Positions 1 through 11,700 of a DNA stretch of 64,000 nucleotides are shown here, piece after piece. Location: the NCBI RefSeq assembly GCF_023101765.2, contig NC_064226.1:3774001-3838000 (forward strand), in the 5' to 3' direction. Position 1 is the first letter of the stretch. Each line of letters starts with the position of its first letter. This DNA comes from Spodoptera frugiperda (Eukaryota > Arthropoda > Insecta > Lepidoptera > Noctuidae). Made by a program: the position numbers and the translations under genes. Below the pieces are notes generated by a model that was not told where the DNA came from, searched no databases, and worked only from the letters and a program-made list of their open reading frames with translations.

Positions 1-3000
1 TAATACACTTACTTATAAAAAAAAATCTAAGATGTTAAGATTCGTCGCAATAATTCCATTGTCTCTGCCTACCCCAATTGGAAACAGGCGTGAGGTTATA
101 CGTTATAAAAATCTATATACAAATTTTCTCTCAATCTATTATACATTTGCAGCATTCCGTTATGATTTCGTATTTGTCTGTGCGTCTGTAACACTTGGCA
201 AATTCCCATATTGACCTACAAACTAGAGATAAGCTGTATGAATCAGCTTCTTATTATTCTCCACATGTTTTAGGTGGGAAGGGAAACTGTTAATGCACCT
301 ACGTTTACTAGGAGTTACTACGTCAATGAATCTTCTAAAGAAATTAGAAAAAGAATGACTGTATTTTATTTTATGTCAGATTTCACTGAAAAAATTCGTG
401 ACTTATGTAGGACTACTGCTACTGCTGTTGGGCACTGTCTAAGAATCCCTATTATTGGTACTCATAACATACTTAAAAGGTGAAAAGTAGGTGTTGCCTT
501 CTTTTATATGCAGTTGTGCACCATTGTCCACTTCAACTCAAAGATATTCAAATTAAACTGTATAAGTTGCAAGAAATATAAACGTCTACATATTACAGCA
601 CTCTACAGAATTTTCACTTATCTTTGAGTAAAAATCAAAGAATGTGCGGATCCAATAAATTATATTAAATCTACAGGTTGATTGTTTGACATATCGATAG
701 CTATGTACTTCATGTACATATGTAGAGATGACGTCTTCGAAGTTCCTGGCAACCGCTCGCCCACATCACATCTTGATCCTTGGCTACCGATTTTTCATTA
801 TGTACCACGTAAATGGCTCGTAAGATCACAAACTCTGAACCTGGCACACTTAAAGCATTTAGCTTATTTTCTAGTTTCGGGAGACGTTTAAAAATTATAA
901 TAACTATCGTGAGACATACTAAATTAACTAAAGATCACTGCTCATGATGAAGAGTCCCTCTGTGACTCAAAACTAGTAGAGCTTTTCTCCATTAATGTAC
1001 GAGAGTAAACCGTTATTTTTAGTTAGTTTAAGAAAGTGTAAATTGGATAATTTAGTGTACCGTACTCAAACATAAGTGTCACTGAAATACTAAAGGTACC
1101 GTTGTTACAGAATCAAATGTAGGCAGATCTCTCTTATTTCTAAGCCGTAACTAAATGTGCTGGGGTTAATGGTAGTACTTTATTCTTATTATGGTCATTT
1201 CTAGGACATATGGCCAGTTCCTTCTTCAATCATTTTCCTTAATACTTTCTCGTTGGTCATGATTTTTATAAAGAATTTTCTTTCGGATCAAGTTGAGTCA
1301 TATTATATCTCAATATTCTAAAGTAGACTGGTAGTTGGTGTCAGTATTTGCTACAAATTTGGTAGTAAGTAATTTAGCAAGTCTAAAAGACTTACCAAAT
1401 TACTAACTAGGTTAGTGCTAATTTTTACTGAGTCTTCATGTTCATATTTGCTGAAAATTTCAGCAGTACCTAAATTAAAAGTTAAGCAACTTTTTAAATA
1501 TACAACGTTTATTAATCATCTGATAATTAGGTAGTCCTTAAAAAACTATCTGTAGCCACTTAATTTAACTGAAAACTCACTAAAGCATACTTTAGTTTAC
1601 TCTAAAGTAGGTATTTAGACTTTCAAGTACGCAATTTCAGTTGTAAGTCTTACATAGTCCTAGTACTTATAGTTAGACTTTTATAGCTTTCAGGAAACCG
1701 CTGAAGGGAGGCACGTGTAGGACTTTCTCTTTTCTAAGAAATACTATTATTATTCTTGGTATTAATATCTGATTTCTCTACATTCTGAAAATTCTGCAAT
1801 CAACGAGATAATATTTTTATCATCGACTATGACATAATTACTTTATATTAAGTTTTATTTCTTAATTTAAAACTCCTTCATTGTTTTATTATATTATATT
1901 AAACCATATTAACTATATAATAATAATATCTAACTATGACTAAAATATTAACAACTTAAAAATACCTTAAAAGAAACTATCTATCAAGTACATAATTATT
2001 ATGTCTAGAAAATTATAATCATACTCATCTCTTTCTTATTATTATTATAGACAGACTTGTAAAGATCTGGAATCTAGATCATGGCTGTGATCTTGAGGAG
2101 ACAGAATCATCTGTGCGTACACGCTTCGTTTCACATTCATTCTGTTCTCATATTTCTTTCTGAAGTCATGTCATAATATACAGAATACTTATTTAAAAAT
2201 CTGTTGTTAATATAACTTAATATTTTTAAGAAAAATCTAAATTATGATTTGTTTGTTTCTGCCCATACTTGAATTAACTAAATAACGTTTTCACTATGCC
2301 AATAAAAGAACTTTGATTCCATTACATAAAAAATACAACAAACCTTTTTAATAAGCGCTAAAATTTTTCTTCTTTATTATAAGTACTTGTCAGGGTAATT
2401 CCTCTCATTAATCTGTGGTCCAGCCGTTCCTTTTTTGAGTGTTGCGTTGAAGATATTCTCAGTTGTTTACCTGAGCGAGGCCAGTTCACGGCTTTACGCT
2501 TATGTTAACCTTTTAAGAAAAAAACTTAATGAGCCGTGAGAAAAAAGGGAAGACTGCGTCGTCGGTAATGCTTAGGCTTCACTTAAATTTGCATACACAT
2601 CTTCCAGTTCATTTAATTAATGTAAATAAAACTCAGTTTAAAAAAATATAACACTATTATTTCTACTGTTGTCTCTCTCCCTCTCTCGTTCTATTGTAGA
2701 GGGATAATACCTACATGAATGTTTTATGGGAAAATGTATCAGCCTAACAACAAGTGATTAGGCACACCTAGGTCAGATTAAACAAAAACATTGTCCTGTT
2801 TATAGTTGGGATGCGTACATACCTAACAGTAAGAGATAACATATTAAGGTAAACTAACATTTACCTCAATTAAATACCTTTTGTTTTGCAATATCGAGGT
2901 AACTATAAATGTTTCGGTTACAATCCGTAAGCGTAGCTGATAATTAGAACATACGATAATCACCCACAGAGGGAACGTGATAATGCATGATTAGACGCAA

Positions 3001-3035
3001 GTGCGGCGTAACAAGCCACCTATAAACACAGTGAC
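1..3035. other. Unassigned AT-rich sequence
   Basis: No exon, RNA gene or clear element boundary was recognised. From about 900 to 1,700 many short motifs recur in both orientations, for example an imperfect 17-bp inverted pair at 1368-1384/1388-1404 around a 3-nt loop, which gives it the texture of an old degraded repeat. Short open frames at 274-483 and 682-891 have no recognisable domain. It probably lies upstream of, or in the 5' intron of, Mef2. Confidence 0.4.
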
Positions 3036-3038
3036 CTG

Positions 3039-3080
3039 ACACCCTCCCCGCCCCCTACCTCCCGTTCCGCACCCCTTACA
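3039..3080. other. C-rich tract
   Basis: About 40 bases are strongly C-rich on the + strand (runs of CCCC separated by T, A or G) inside DNA that is otherwise about two-thirds A+T. Such tracts can bind Sp1/KLF-type factors. No promoter elements or transcript evidence are visible, so a regulatory role is only a possibility. Confidence 0.3.
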
Positions 3081-4110
3081 AACACCCTTTGACCTACACA
3101 CGGGCACTGCCAGTAAAATGCACACAAACTCACACACTCTCAACCCTCACACCGACAAATATTCATGCGTAAACGGACGCACACATGCAGCAAAATGGGG
3201 GAAACTGTACAAACATGACACCGTGAACTATATTTCATGCACACATAGAAACGTTCATGCAGTTACTCACACTACAGTAACAAAATTTCGCGGTGGAGCG
3301 TAAAATAAAATTTTCGCGCTATCGAGAACGAAAAATGTTACCTACGGAATTAAACGTTGACAGTTTAATTTACAGACGCTTCAGGACTTAATCGCGAGCC
3401 GTCAAAATGAAAACGTTCGTTGCTTTCTCTTTTAATTGTTGGCAATAGAAAATATAAAATATTTAACGTTAGCAATAAATTTAGTTTTCAGACCTCGTTT
3501 ATTTTCGAGACACTAAACATATTTATTTTTAACATCAAACAGTTTGAAGACAAGTAAATAGTTAAATAGTTAGAAATTCAATGATGGAGAAGAAAAGCAA
3601 GAAAATAAATAATTAAAATCTAACTATTTTAGACGAACTTCTTCAAGCAAACATACCTTTATTTGAAAGCAACATGGTAAGTAGAGGCATAAACAGTGAA
3701 GCACTTTATGTGGTGCAATTTTCTAGTTACATAATGAATTATTAAATTAGGTCATATAAAAAGCAACCTAGAACTTAATCACGTCAACAGTGCCCCACAT
3801 CACGCACTACTGGAAACTAGGGGACTTGGATCGATCTAAGGGTCTGTGCAACAGAAACCTTTTGTACCTACAGAACTGACTAGTATCAAAAACTTTCAAG
3901 AAAAATAATAAAAGATTAAAAAAAGAGATGTGAAAACGACTTATTCTTCTTTTACTTTAATTCATTTTACCTAATAGTTTAGTTATAATGTTAGTGACAA
4001 ACTGTTTTATCAGAGATACATTTACTTTTTCAATAATGATGTTTCAGTTAAATTTAATCGAGTAAAAAGAAAACATTTTTGAAAAGTAACAATTTTTGGC
4101 TTGTCGTTCT
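3081..4110. other. Unassigned AT-rich sequence
   Basis: I see no gene, RNA or definable repeat here. An ATG-initiated 61-codon frame at 3118-3303 is rich in His and Thr from CA-rich sequence and has no protein-like features. Confidence 0.4.
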
Positions 4111-4180
4111 ACGTGGAGGACTAAGGGGGAGGCCTTTGTTCAGCAGTGGACGTCTCTCGGCTGATGATGATGAGATGATG
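4111..4180 (+). mobile_element. SINE 3' tail
   Basis: The stretch contains AGGCCTTTGTTCAGCAGTGG followed by a GATGAT run, the usual 3' end of a common lepidopteran tRNA-derived SINE family. It matches the copy at 39500-39561 (opposite strand) base for base over about 44 positions, so both copies look young. The tRNA-like 5' head is missing, so this is a 5'-truncated insertion. Confidence 0.75.
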
Positions 4181-4748
4181 AAAAGCAAAATAGTAAATAC
4201 AATATCATAATTGCTGACATGATGTTACATAATAAAATTCAATAGGTATTTACAAAATGTAGTATCAATATGATAATATTATATGAATTTAATTAAAACT
4301 ATATTTAACCTCATGGTTAAACATTTTAAGCGGACAACACAGATAGAGATAACATTGTTTTCATTTACCTATTGTATCAATTTTCCTTTTTGAATTTTAA
4401 TGCATTGAAACTTTACTAATGCAATCTAATCAAGCCTATCCTAAAGGACAAGATATTAATAGATTTACCAAATTTTGAATGTATGTAGTATGCATTCAAC
4501 GTTAGACTTTTCGTCAGTATCACGCATTGGAAGTCGAAAACTATTGCCATAGTTTTATAACCGAAATTCTACATGAATCGGTATCGATTCTGGTATAAAA
4601 TAGTTTTTATTTCCAAAAATTCTCAGTAACAGCAAAATATATCAGGCTTTATCACTCTGACAAAAATATCAACATCTCTTTGCCCGACTCAAAAAACAAA
4701 GGCTGAAGAAAGATAAAACAAAATGTGTGAGCATGATATGCAGTGCAC

Positions 4749-4890
4749 CTTTTTTTAAGGGGGAAAATCATCCAATGACTTCTCCCGCCTTGGGTAAGGC
4801 GAGAAAGAGTGTCAGACTCTTACTGACTAAAAACCACCCCGTTCATTCTCCTGCTTTGAACCGGAGCCCCGGTAACCTGTTACGTTGTCC
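4749..4890 (+). repeat. Interspersed repeat family R, copy 1
   Basis: About 140 bp shared with 21077-21203 (minus), 49128-49235 (+) and 63603-63745 (+). Common blocks are a GGGGGAAAATCAT start, a GAGTGTCAGACTCTTACTGA core and a GAGCCGGAGCCCCGG end. I recall this as a frequent moth repeat but cannot name its class. The internal open frame is not a gene. Confidence 0.75.
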
Positions 4891-5175
4891 ACACCTATGT
4901 GCGCTTGTGCAGTGCACCTAGTGAGATGTTTCACCGATAATGTGATTAACACTAGTAGGTACATAAGAATTATGGCCTTAAGCCCACTGCTAGGGTGTGT
5001 ATCAAAGAAACCTTGTAAGAAACGCCCTTTGCTTGCCTAGGTACTAACTTATAGGTAATAGTAGTAATCGCGTGTTTGCTGTGAACCAACGGTAGGTATA
5101 TTTGTAATGTTATTTTCTCTTATTTTTTTTCAAATCTTATATATATTATGTACTTTTTTATCATAATATTAAGCT
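4891..5175. other. Unassigned intergenic or intronic sequence
   Basis: Between two repeats; no feature recognised. Confidence 0.35.
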
Positions 5176-5345
5176 GAAGAGATTTTTCAATCGTTTATTA
5201 GAACGCGCTTCTTTCCGGAACTACAAGTTCGATTTGAAAAATTTTTTTGTGTTGGATAGTCTATTTATCTATAAAACATTATGCTACGATCAAAAAGAGC
5301 CCAGATGAGCGGGTCAAACCGCGTTGAAGTAGCTGGTGTGTAATA
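5176..5345 (+). mobile_element. LINE 3'-end remnant, copy 1
   Basis: The phrases GAACGCGCTTC, CCGATTTGAAAAATT-like sequence, TGCTACGATCAA and a GGTCAAACCGCG end followed by GTAGCT match the degraded 3' ends of RTE-like non-LTR retrotransposons common in moths. A shorter related copy is at 21965-22050. No reverse-transcriptase coding remains. Confidence 0.55.
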
Positions 5346-5886
5346 ATATGTATATTTATGTGTTGAGATGTAAAGTTAAGTTAATAAATATGGTAATCTT
5401 TTTATAATGTAGTTGCTGCACAAAATCGTTACTTTCTTATTGTGTATTTATTAGAATTTGAATCTGACAGAGAAATTTTCTATCATAATTCTGATTAACT
5501 ACATAATTTTAATAAACTCTAAGTAGGTTTCTGAGTTGGTGGACAAGTAGCTACAAATATAATTATCTTAATGCTGAAAGGATATATGCTTTCGTTTCCC
5601 AGGCAAAGTTTTGTATGTAGAGAAACTTTTACGAACAAAAATAATAATTTTAATGAATAAGCAGGAAGTTAATAAGATTATGATAATAATTACAATTTAC
5701 AAAAATCTGATCACGGACAGGAAATATTGTTTGATATTAAAATTATTATCTTGCCAATGACTCAATATTATTATAATCATCAATCAATAAATTGCTAACA
5801 ATTTCCATATCTATAAATTGATTTATTTCTTTTTGAAATACAAATTACACTAAATTCTACGAAATAGTTTTCATTAATACAGATTG
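5346..5886. other. Unassigned AT-rich sequence
   Basis: No gene, RNA or repeat boundary was recognised. Confidence 0.35.
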
Positions 5887-5985
5887 ACCGCCGCGAATGA
5901 ACCAACCAATCAGAGTGCCGAATGCGCTCTCGTTTCGTTTTCGTTTAACGTTAAGCAAACTCGTACTAAGGGTACTGATATATAA
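5887..5985 (+). mobile_element. MITE-1, 3' half
   Basis: It matches the right-hand half of the element at 58448-58606: AACCAATCAGAG, GAATGCGCTCTCG, CGTTTTCGTTTAACG and a right end ACTCGTACTAAGGGTACTGA. The left terminal inverted repeat is absent, so this is a truncated copy. Confidence 0.7.
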
Positions 5986-7190
5986 CATACATATATATTA
6001 GGCCTCTTTTAATACTTCAAAAATGGAACAAACAAAATAGAAACAACCAGTCATTACGCTCTAAAACATTAGAATTTTCTTTTCACACTGCCTTTACTCA
6101 ATAATTAAACGGTTGGGATAATAGTGGGCTGTTTATGCACGGACACAAAAATCGTACTCAGTGGTTATTATATAAAATTTATGGCGAAAGGACAATGGGT
6201 CGGTGTATCTATGCATACACGTTTTATGGTCTCAATGGATGTCAACACAAACCCTTGTATATACGTGTAATATAATCACAAGTTATTGTCTAAAGGGGTA
6301 AGCAGATATGCTTTTATAGTGTATTTAATTTTCGTAAGTAGCGTTAGTGTAACAACGATAAATAGATAGAAAGTTAAAAGTAATTTTATAATATCGTCAT
6401 TTAAATTGTCCTACATTTCATTAATATTGTATACAAAACAGCTACATATACATATATAAACCTACATTACTACTCATGTTGCGGCATGCAAAGAAATTAC
6501 TCTTAAGCCTAAAACTTACCTAGTAATTTTAACCGCAGTAGCTGTATAAACCGAAAACAGCTGAAACAATTAGGTTATAATTGTTGACATAGTAATGACA
6601 ATTACATTTTAAAAAAAGATCTTATATCGCAATATCTTGAAAACTGCCAATTTTTTTTTAATACTTTTGGAGAAACAGCTAAATAAATAACATACATTTT
6701 AGCGCAAAAACTAAATAAAAATGATCTAAATAATTTTAGTATTTTTTTCAAAATCCAAACATTTGTAAATACGTACATATAGATTTAATGGCATATAATT
6801 TGAAATACAGAATTTGGAGAAGGGAATCAAATGAGAAAAGATACAAACGTGACGTTACGTAAAGACCTGCCTATCATAGCTTATTCTTTTTTTTAACCAT
6901 CTGTTAGATGACCACCATGTGTTTAGCTAATCTCGACAGTCGACAACGTGAAACATTAAAATTACCATAAAGCGCGTACAAGACAACAGGTCACAGATAT
7001 TTGCATAATGACCCTAGTATCAAGTACCAACCCACATGACCCGGTTTTTTACCTAACTGTGTTAACATTGGTAATCAACGTTTTCCTGTTACAAACACCG
7101 TGTCTGTTACAATCTCATTTAACGAGCATAACTTTCTCGCGTCCCTATGTTTTTAAACTAGTCTTTACCCGCAGTTTTGCCGTGAATATA
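5986..7190. other. Unassigned AT-rich sequence
   Basis: Several poly-A/T runs and weak palindromes, but no gene, RNA or recognised repeat. Confidence 0.35.
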
Positions 7191-7290
7191 ACCTATATTC
7201 TTCTCTGTACTCTCAGCTATGTGTGTGCAAAATTTCAAGAAGATTGGTTAAGTAGTTTGTGAGAAAAGAGGTTACAAACACGCTAACTCA
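7191..7290 (+). mobile_element. Degenerate LINE 3'-end remnant
   Basis: The phrase GTGTGCAAAATTTCAAGAAG followed by ATTGGTTAAGTAGTTTGTGAG is a diverged form of the usual moth RTE-type 3' tail (an 'AAATTTCA..AAATCGGTTCAG' consensus from memory). No coding sequence is left and the ends are unclear. Confidence 0.45.
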
Positions 7291-7464
7291 TTTATAATAT
7301 CATTTGAGATTTTAACTATTAAATTGTTACTATCAAAATCAGAATTACTTCCATTCATTTCTCGAGTGTCGACGGCTCACAAACAACAAACTTCACAAAT
7401 TGGTATCTCGCCAAATATATTTTTTTGTAATATTTAAACGTAAAACGCCTACTTTGTTTTGTCG

Positions 7465-8653
7465 TTATTGTTTGACAAAGGCAGTCCATGAATTATGCAT
7501 GCCGATAACGTGTGATATCCACACTGTCAATGGTGGTATCGAGTCGAACAAATTTGCAGACACATACAATATCGTGAATGGTTTAAAATTATTCTCTCGT
7601 ATTGAAACCTGGTTTCTGTTCAATTTCTGGATCTTTCTAGAAAGGTCTATGCCACAAATTATTTGTGACATATTTCTCTAATTTTATTACCAATTCAAAA
7701 TATTCCTCAGTCCTCTTTGTCAGGTTCAATTTCGTCTTCTCAAAGTTCTTAATCAAAAGCGACATCTACAGCTTCATACAAAACTAATTTATGTTCAAAC
7801 CTATCATTATTTTACTGTTCACTTGTAACAGTTATAGATTTATGAGATATGGTATTAGAACTCAGTAGCTCAATAAAAGTTTGGTTACACCATAGATTAC
7901 GTAATCGTTGTAAACATTATCACTTAACTGTTAGGCACGTACCAGGAATGTGTGATGTCCGGTCGTTTTTTCTTTGACCTTGCTTTAAAGCTTGCATTAC
8001 CAATAGTATTTTTTATTAAACTTGTTAGCTACAACTTTATCGTTAACATCACTTGTTTTAACAAACCTTTAATAAGAAAAAAACACATCATTGTTTAGAA
8101 TTTGATATTGAAAACAGAGTTTGTATTGTGAATAAATATTATTATTTATGAAACATGAACCCTATTTATCAAGTCACAAACAATCACAAGGAAATATGTA
8201 TTCAAAACAATCACTTGTCGCCCATAATGCATTGAGAACTTTGACAGATAACATTATCCGTAGTGATGGGCATCGCGCTACTGGATTATGTATGAACCAA
8301 ACATGAAATGTATCACGAGAACCATCGATACTTAAATAAATGATAAGCCTACCGATAAATCTATAACCAGCATTTACCAAAATGCTATTCCGTTTACGTA
8401 ATAATCTTTGCATTTCTGTTACGTCATCCAGCTCTATAATATATGTCATTGGCCTTGCTTCGCTATGGTCACAATCACGACCATGGCTCCATGGCACAAG
8501 CGCGATGACGAGAGCTTTTGGCCTTAATAAATCGTCATTTACAACGCCTTTATTACAATAGAAATAAGGGACACGTTTGTCAATTGATTCACCTTTTGAT
8601 TTATCGCTACCGTTTACTTGGAAATATGTTTTATTGGAAGTGTTTACTATAAT
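7465..8653 (-). pseudogene. Unrecognised open stretches, possible broken gene
   Basis: On the minus strand the frame from 8653 to the stop at 8174-8176 is free of stops for 159 codons, unusual in such AT-rich DNA. Its composition is protein-like (several Trp, Cys and His; a stretch such as PMTYIIELDDVTEMQRLLRK), but it has no ATG near its 5' end. A second minus-strand stretch at 7465-7750 is open in two adjoining frames that break near 7640. I recognise no family. It could be a decayed cellular gene, a transposon or viral relic, or exons of an antisense gene inside the Mef2 5' intron. Chance is not excluded. Confidence 0.3.
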
Positions 8654-8703
8654 TTATTGAGTTTTGTGACTTCTGTATTAATGTTTGGTTTATTTGTCTA
8701 CAG

Positions 8704-8798
8704 GTAGCAGCTGTTGACGTTCGTAGAAGCAGCCAGCCAAAGGCAACTCTTTTTCTCGCCCCCCGCTCCCCGCATCCCCTTCCAAGATTGCTGCCACC
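8704..8798 (+). other. Mef2: Mef2 5' UTR end of first coding exon
   Basis: TTTGTCTACAG at 8693-8703 is a good splice acceptor, so the 5' UTR here probably begins at 8704 and continues an upstream non-coding exon that I cannot identify. The leader is GC-richer than its surroundings and ends in GCCACC directly before the ATG, a strong Kozak context. Confidence 0.6.
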
Positions 8799-11700
8799 AT
8801 GGGTCGGAAGAAAATACAAATATCCCGGATTACGGACGAACGGAATCGGCAGGTATGTGTTGCAGCACTAGACACTTTCAATGTTAAGCTACATTCCTAA
8901 AAAACTAAAAGTTAATTAAAGTGATTTCGTCAAATATTACACAACTATGTAGTAGCAGTAGTGATTATGACCTAGCGAAACATACGATTGCAAAAATTCT
9001 CGAGCCGAAATCGAGAGGAGACGAGCTCGAGAGAGTCGAGACGTATTCGAGAGTAGTAAATCTTTCCGCAGGCGATTCTAATGTTTGAATTAATGTTAGA
9101 TACGAAAATCATCAATCATTCGAGTAATGCAATGTTCGTACGTTCGTACATACTGTGCAATATTGGAGGCTAGAGTGAAATGACCTTACCATGAGGCATG
9201 ACCTAACAGATGCGGCCTATCAACACTCCCACTGCAAAACATTATCGCGACGGGCAACGACCGCTCCCGCTTGTAATTTATTAATTATACGATTACACTG
9301 TATATCAACCTTGTCCAGTTTATTATGACCCTACAAAGCATTCCTCTTCTCCCCCACACTCAAAGCATATTTTTAATTACAAGAGGGCAGAGAAGCTCTT
9401 TGAACATGGTCTAGTAACAGTAGCAGTAGACATGCAAAATTAAAATTGCGAAGGTCAATTTACTTTTGACGGTCCAACTTCCTTTGTTCTTTAATATGGT
9501 AATACTTTAAATTAAATATGATTTTGCAATCACTCTACATATAACATACATATAACAGGAAATAAGGAGTATAATACTATAGCTCGTTACTTGTTCCTAA
9601 ACAATTGTACTTACGAGAACACTATCGATTTTTTTTTACTCCAGTTTATTAAGGAAAATCACAAATTAACCGCAGATGATGTTGTACTGAACAATGCTGC
9701 ATTATTTACTAGCTTCGAAACAAATATTGGAATTTAAAACGTATTGTATGACACATAGCTTTGATGAGTTTCAGTAACAATTATTTGACTTTGTCCGTGA
9801 CCCAATAAAATTCTTTTGTTTTCATTTTACCAATACTCGTATCAAAATGAAGAGTTAATGATACGTCTAGTGGATCGAAGTGAAATTGAAACTACACACA
9901 TAATTAAAAACCGTAAAATAATGAACTTTGTTTGGCCCTGGGAATACTTGTAATTATATTCTTAAACCAACATGCACAACAATAGAATTTACGTTCAGGT
10001 TTTTACGTTTAAGGATACAAAGATGGTCGCAACATGTATCATACCAATAGTGCAAAATTAATACAACATTATAATTCAATCGATTTTTATCAATCACTAA
10101 TATTTTCATCTTATTAGGTTGTTATTCTACTCTTTAGTAGATAGATAGATAGATCGATATGTATGTATTCATAGCACACATCATTCCACATTAAAAATAT
10201 AATTTAGCTGAGTCTGTTTCCACCAGTAGTAAGCTATGTGTACCAATGAATATGATTGGTGGAAGCCAAAAGCCTCCACAGCAAAGTACCATAGCAAATC
10301 TTAAAAAATAGCACTAAAAATGTAACCAGCAAATCATGTCATTGTTTCACTCTTCAATTGATACTCATTCATTACCATTAAACTCCTTTCTCTTATGTTC
10401 CAGGTCACTTTCAACAAGCGTAAATTCGGTGTGATGAAGAAAGCCTATGAGCTTAGCGTACTATGTGACTGCGAGATCGCTCTCATCATCTTCAGCTCCA
10501 ACAACAAACTCTATCAATACGCCAGCACTGATATGGACAAGGTTTGTCATTACTTTTAATTCCTTAATGACTTTACCTTCTATAAACCATTCTGTTTCAC
10601 CTTCATAAAACACCCTGTCTACCATAAAAATCATATTTTGATGACCAATAACTAAAATAATACTTATATTTTTTATTACAATGGCTATAGTTAAACAATT
10701 TATTTGTTTAGTTATCGTCTATAAATGTCTTATTCTGCAAGAATAAACTAGCTTCCTGTTTTCTTTCATTGCTTTATTCATCAGTAACCTCATTAACGTA
10801 TTTAGTTGGTCGGTTTCTTATATCCTCGTCATTTGATATTTTATTCATATCATCGGCATCTATTTTATATATTTTAAATTTTTGACGTCACTTGAATTCT
10901 GTAATTATTATTTTGATTCTATCTCCATTTAAATTTCTTTGCTTTAATCTAAATAATAAATAATAGATTCTGTTCTATTCATTTCCTATTTTTTTAATCA
11001 TCGCTCATAAGGTCGACAGATTGTTTTTATTAATGTGTTTCTTATGATGTCGTGTTTATAGCTTTAAGTTATAAAATGCGTTTAAAAGGAAAATATTTCA
11101 TTCTAACAGTTATGGAATTAATTTCTTTTACCGTGGTTCTTGGTAATTTATCGTAACACAGCTAACACGCCCTAGTTATAATGCTGAGCTTTATACTTTA
11201 ATGAAAGTCTTTGTTATTAATGTTAGAATCATGCTTTTATTTGCATTTATGTTTTAATGTTCTTAGAATAACGATATTAACTGATTCATTATAGTTTACA
11301 ATAAAAATTGAACTTTCATCTTTCCGACCTTTGTTTTGTGTGAGGTCAAAACGTACATCAGACTAGATTTCAAGAATTCAGGAATCCTTTATCATTCATA
11401 GTCTAAATCTATAAATAAATACAAACCAAACCATTCATTAGATGTTTATTTGGCTGACAATAAACTCGGCCGAGGAAGATAGGAGCACAATGTTTAATAG
11501 GCACATAAAATACCTAATGACGTTTGTTTCTTTACAGGTTCTCTTGAAATACACGGAATACAACGAACCCCACGAGTCACTGACAAACCGCAACATCATC
11601 GAGGTACATTAAGTACGGCGTCATCTGTGTGCCCGTGATCGCAATGCAATGTCCATGCAAAATTGACTTATCCCATTAACCGCGTGCTTTGTACTTACAC

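Noticed and set aside
7400..7681. 93-codon + frame
   Set aside because: Shadow of the minus-strand open stretch; no ATG-supported gene structure.
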